From: UBA1723 sp018066165
Lineage (GTDB): Bacteria; Bacteroidota; Bacteroidia; Bacteroidales; Paludibacteraceae
Length of the DNA: 25,457 bases
Assembly (NCBI GenBank): GCA_018066165.1
Contig: JAGHRX010000119.1
Span: 1 to 25,457, forward strand
Direction: 5' to 3'
In this document: positions 23,706 through 25,457 of the stretch, one piece after another
Position numbering within the stretch: the stretch's first letter is position 1
How the letters are laid out: the number at the start of each line of letters is the position of its first letter
Notes under the pieces: generated by a model
What the model was told of the DNA's origin: nothing
Databases searched by the model: none
Seen by the model: only the letters and a program-made list of their open reading frames with translations
Program-made: the position numbers and the translations under genes

Positions 23706-24563
23706 TTAGTATATCTTGTCATCCAATTTTGCAAACTTTGTCGGTAGTTTTTCACCGTTAAGGTTAGTGTCGAGTGAAGGAGCGATAAAAGTGAATTCCG
23801 GAGCAGAACCATCGCAAACCAATTCAAACACAACATCCTTAGGCTGAAGTTCAGCCATCATCTTATCTACCGGAGCACAGCCCATTGTGCCAAATTTCAT
23901 CAAATAGACATTTCCTGAGGCTTCGGACATAACAAAGTTGCCCGGAATACCCTCAACTGTGAAGGACACATACTGATCATGGTTTGCATTTGTGCCAGAC
24001 ACAGAATCAATATCAAGGACATACGAACGTTTGCCCGTGCATGCCAAATAACGGTCCCCTTTTGCCACAGTGATCAACGTATCCCCATTTTTGATCAACG
24101 GATCCAATGACTCATGATTATGAATTCTTTCAAACTGCTTGATATGTCCCCCCACTGTCATAGTTGTAGAAGTGAACAAACCATCTACAGGGACACGCAA
24201 ATATGTGACATCCTCACTCTCGGTAATTGTAGAGATCAAAGTATCACTCTGCCTTAGGATTGTGACTGCGTTGCCTTCTACTCTATACGAAGCTGTATCA
24301 GACAAATCGGTTACAGTGATATAATCACCAATAAGATAGCAGAACATATTGTATCGCACCACAGTGCTGTCGGCGTTAAATTTCAACAACATGGTGGTCG
24401 CTTCGTGATCTCCATTTTCATTGTCGACAGTTGATTTCTCAAAAACCTTGCCTGCTATATTGTAATTAGGAATTTCATCGCTTTCTTCACTACACGAGAC
24501 ATGCATAAGCGTCGTAAAAGCGACAGCTGCAAATGAAGCTAACAATTTGAGCAAATTATTCAT
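23706..24563 (-). CDS. Predicted surface lipoprotein of unknown function
   Basis: A 285-residue protein from the ATG at 24563; the longer in-frame version would run back through the promoter and has no sensible signal. The N-terminus is a lipoprotein signal (MNNLLKLLASFAAVAFTTLM) with the cleavage Cys in HVSCSEESDE. The acidic residues right after the Cys resemble the export signal that sends Bacteroidetes lipoproteins to the cell surface. The rest is beta-rich and Thr/Asp-rich, and the first half (GKVFEKSTV, MLLKFNADSTVVRY) has a lipocalin-like feel, but no family is recognised. It is transcribed alone, between a promoter at 24614-24644 and its terminator. Any link to the neighbouring carbohydrate genes is only positional. 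Confidence 0.78.
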   Translation of the reverse strand: MNNLLKLLASFAAVAFTTLMHVSCSEESDEIPNYNIAGKVFEKSTVDNENGDHEATTMLLKFNADSTVVRYNMFCYLIGDYITVTDLSDTASYRVEGNAVTILRQSDTLISTITESEDVTYLRVPVDGLFTSTTMTVGGHIKQFERIHNHESLDPLIKNGDTLITVAKGDRYLACTGKRSYVLDIDSVSGTNANHDQYVSFTVEGIPGNFVMSEASGNVYLMKFGTMGCAPVDKMMAELQPKDVVFELVCDGSAPEFTFIAPSLDTNLNGEKLPTKFAKLDDKIY

Positions 24564-24613
24564 AAAATTTCGGTTTTTTATTTTTTTCCCGTTTGTCCTA
24601 ATAAATTTATTTA

Positions 24614-24644
24614 CAAATATACACACACCAACGCAGAAATACAA
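24614..24644 (-). promoter_or_regulatory. Promoter of the lipoprotein gene
   Basis: On the minus strand TTG (24644-24642) and TATATTTG (24621-24614), an exact TAnnTTTG, are spaced by 20 bases. The leader would be about 40-45 bases. Confidence 0.55.
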
Positions 24645-24704
24645 TTATTTCTGTCAAAATCAATATTTGTCTTCTAAAATAAGGATTGCAAAGGGTTTCA
24701 AATA

Positions 24705-25457
24705 TTATCCTCTGATTTTCTCGTAAGCCTCATTAATCTTCGCCATCTTTGCCTCACACTCTTTAATTCGATCCGCATTCTTAATCAAATCTGGATGATA
24801 TTGCAACGCAAGATTATGATAGGCTTGTTTGATATCCTTGTCGGACGCATTATCATCTAAGCCAAGAATAGCATAATATGGTTTCAAATGCGGTGGTACA
24901 AGTCGACGCTGGGATTCTTCCGTCTTCTTATCATTTGCGTCGTCGGCAAAACTTCTGCGAAACTTAGAATATTTATTGGTAAAGGCATCAATCTTCATAT
25001 TCACAAAATCATCATTTCTCAACTGAATTCTTGTATAAATGTTCTTAATAATAGACATCAACAATTCCCATTCATCGTCGTGAATTCCGTCTTCCAAGAT
25101 AGCAATTTGAAACAATATTTCCATAATTGTATCTCTTTCTTCTATGTTGTATTTGATCTGATCTATAGAATTCTCATAATCTTCATCAGTATACTCCCTT
25201 TCAAAGACAAATTCACTCAAAACACCACTGGAAGAACGGAATGATGATTTCAACATGTCTAATTGCTTCAATATCGGATGCAGATTCAGTCTACACATTC
25301 TCTGCACCACCGGCATGTACTGTTTCTTATATTTTATAAATTCATACCTACGTTTTGCCTGATTCTCATTAAGCCCTACCTTTTTTAAGAAATTTCGTTT
25401 TCTAACATATTTATAGATATGCGGATATAAAAAACAAGATATTATGAGAACTAAATC
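24705..25457 (-). CDS. Membrane-anchored TerB-like/J-domain protein, copy 2 (5' end outside window)
   Basis: Partial. The reading frame stays open to the window edge, giving 250 residues rather than the 203 that start at Met 25316. The extra 47 residues contain the end of a membrane segment (LVLIISCFLYP) and the basic stretch YKYVRKRNFLKKVGL, which align with copy 1, so 25316 is not the real start. The middle repeats the TerB-like motif (FQIAILEDGIHDDEWELLM), and the J domain has HPD (LALQYHPDLI) and the same EAYEKIRG ending. By eye 46 of the last 57 residues match copy 1. It is probably a DnaK co-chaperone at the membrane. The lipoprotein gene downstream has its own promoter. No terminator is obvious after the stop. 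Confidence 0.85.
   Translation of the reverse strand, partial: DLVLIISCFLYPHIYKYVRKRNFLKKVGLNENQAKRRYEFIKYKKQYMPVVQRMCRLNLHPILKQLDMLKSSFRSSSGVLSEFVFEREYTDEDYENSIDQIKYNIEERDTIMEILFQIAILEDGIHDDEWELLMSIIKNIYTRIQLRNDDFVNMKIDAFTNKYSKFRRSFADDANDKKTEESQRRLVPPHLKPYYAILGLDDNASDKDIKQAYHNLALQYHPDLIKNADRIKECEAKMAKINEAYEKIRG

Noticed and set aside
24705..25316. Copy 2 J-protein as a short cytosolic 203-residue protein
   Set aside because: The frame continues upstream to the window edge with 47 codons homologous to copy 1, including part of a membrane segment, so the Met at 25316 is internal.

Overview
The window looks like chromosome of an uncultured gut- or rumen-type Bacteroidales. The evidence is a Bacteroidales-like ribosomal protein S20, a FeoA-FeoB fusion, promoter -7 boxes of the form TAnnTTTG in front of several genes, start codons preceded by A-rich sequence without Shine-Dalgarno motifs, and four secreted proteins with type IX secretion (T9SS) sorting domains (three type A, one type B/CHU_C). 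Nearly everything is on the minus strand; only the first gene (11-1660) is on the plus strand.

Region 1 (1-7571). A plus-strand T9SS cargo protein of unknown function converges on a minus-strand operon and shares a bidirectional terminator with it. Read in transcription order, the operon encodes a two-domain Rid/chorismatase-like protein, a fused cytochrome c maturation protein (ResB/CcsB + CcsA), the ferrous iron transporter FeoAB, and a small Cys-rich FeoB-associated membrane protein. This suggests a unit that couples Fe(II) uptake with c-type cytochrome assembly. Several simple repeats sit inside or between these genes, and some of them are translated.

Region 2 (7572-10200). Housekeeping block: two tandem tRNA-Glu(UUC) genes and rpsT behind one promoter, a CBS-less SIS-domain sugar-phosphate isomerase, and a membrane-anchored TerB-like/J-domain protein.

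Region 3 (10201-23057). Polysaccharide-degradation block secreted by T9SS: a 2691-residue modular GH8 protein (GH8, three DUF11-type domains of which two carry large insertions, about 13-14 Ig-like modules, CHU_C type B sorting domain), and a two-gene operon encoding a GH43-CBM6-CBM6 protein and a GH141-like parallel beta-helix-CBM6 protein, both with type A sorting domains. No SusC/SusD pair or regulator is present, so this is not a classical PUL. Together the enzymes suggest attack on a xylan/arabinoxylan-type or related plant-wall glycan.

Region 4 (23058-25457). A 420-base interval without genes, bounded by two strong terminators and containing several well-paired hairpins, is the best candidate here for an undescribed non-coding RNA. 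It is followed by a lone lipoprotein and by a second copy of the TerB-like/J-domain protein, cut by the window end. The two J-protein paralogs flank the carbohydrate block as direct repeats.
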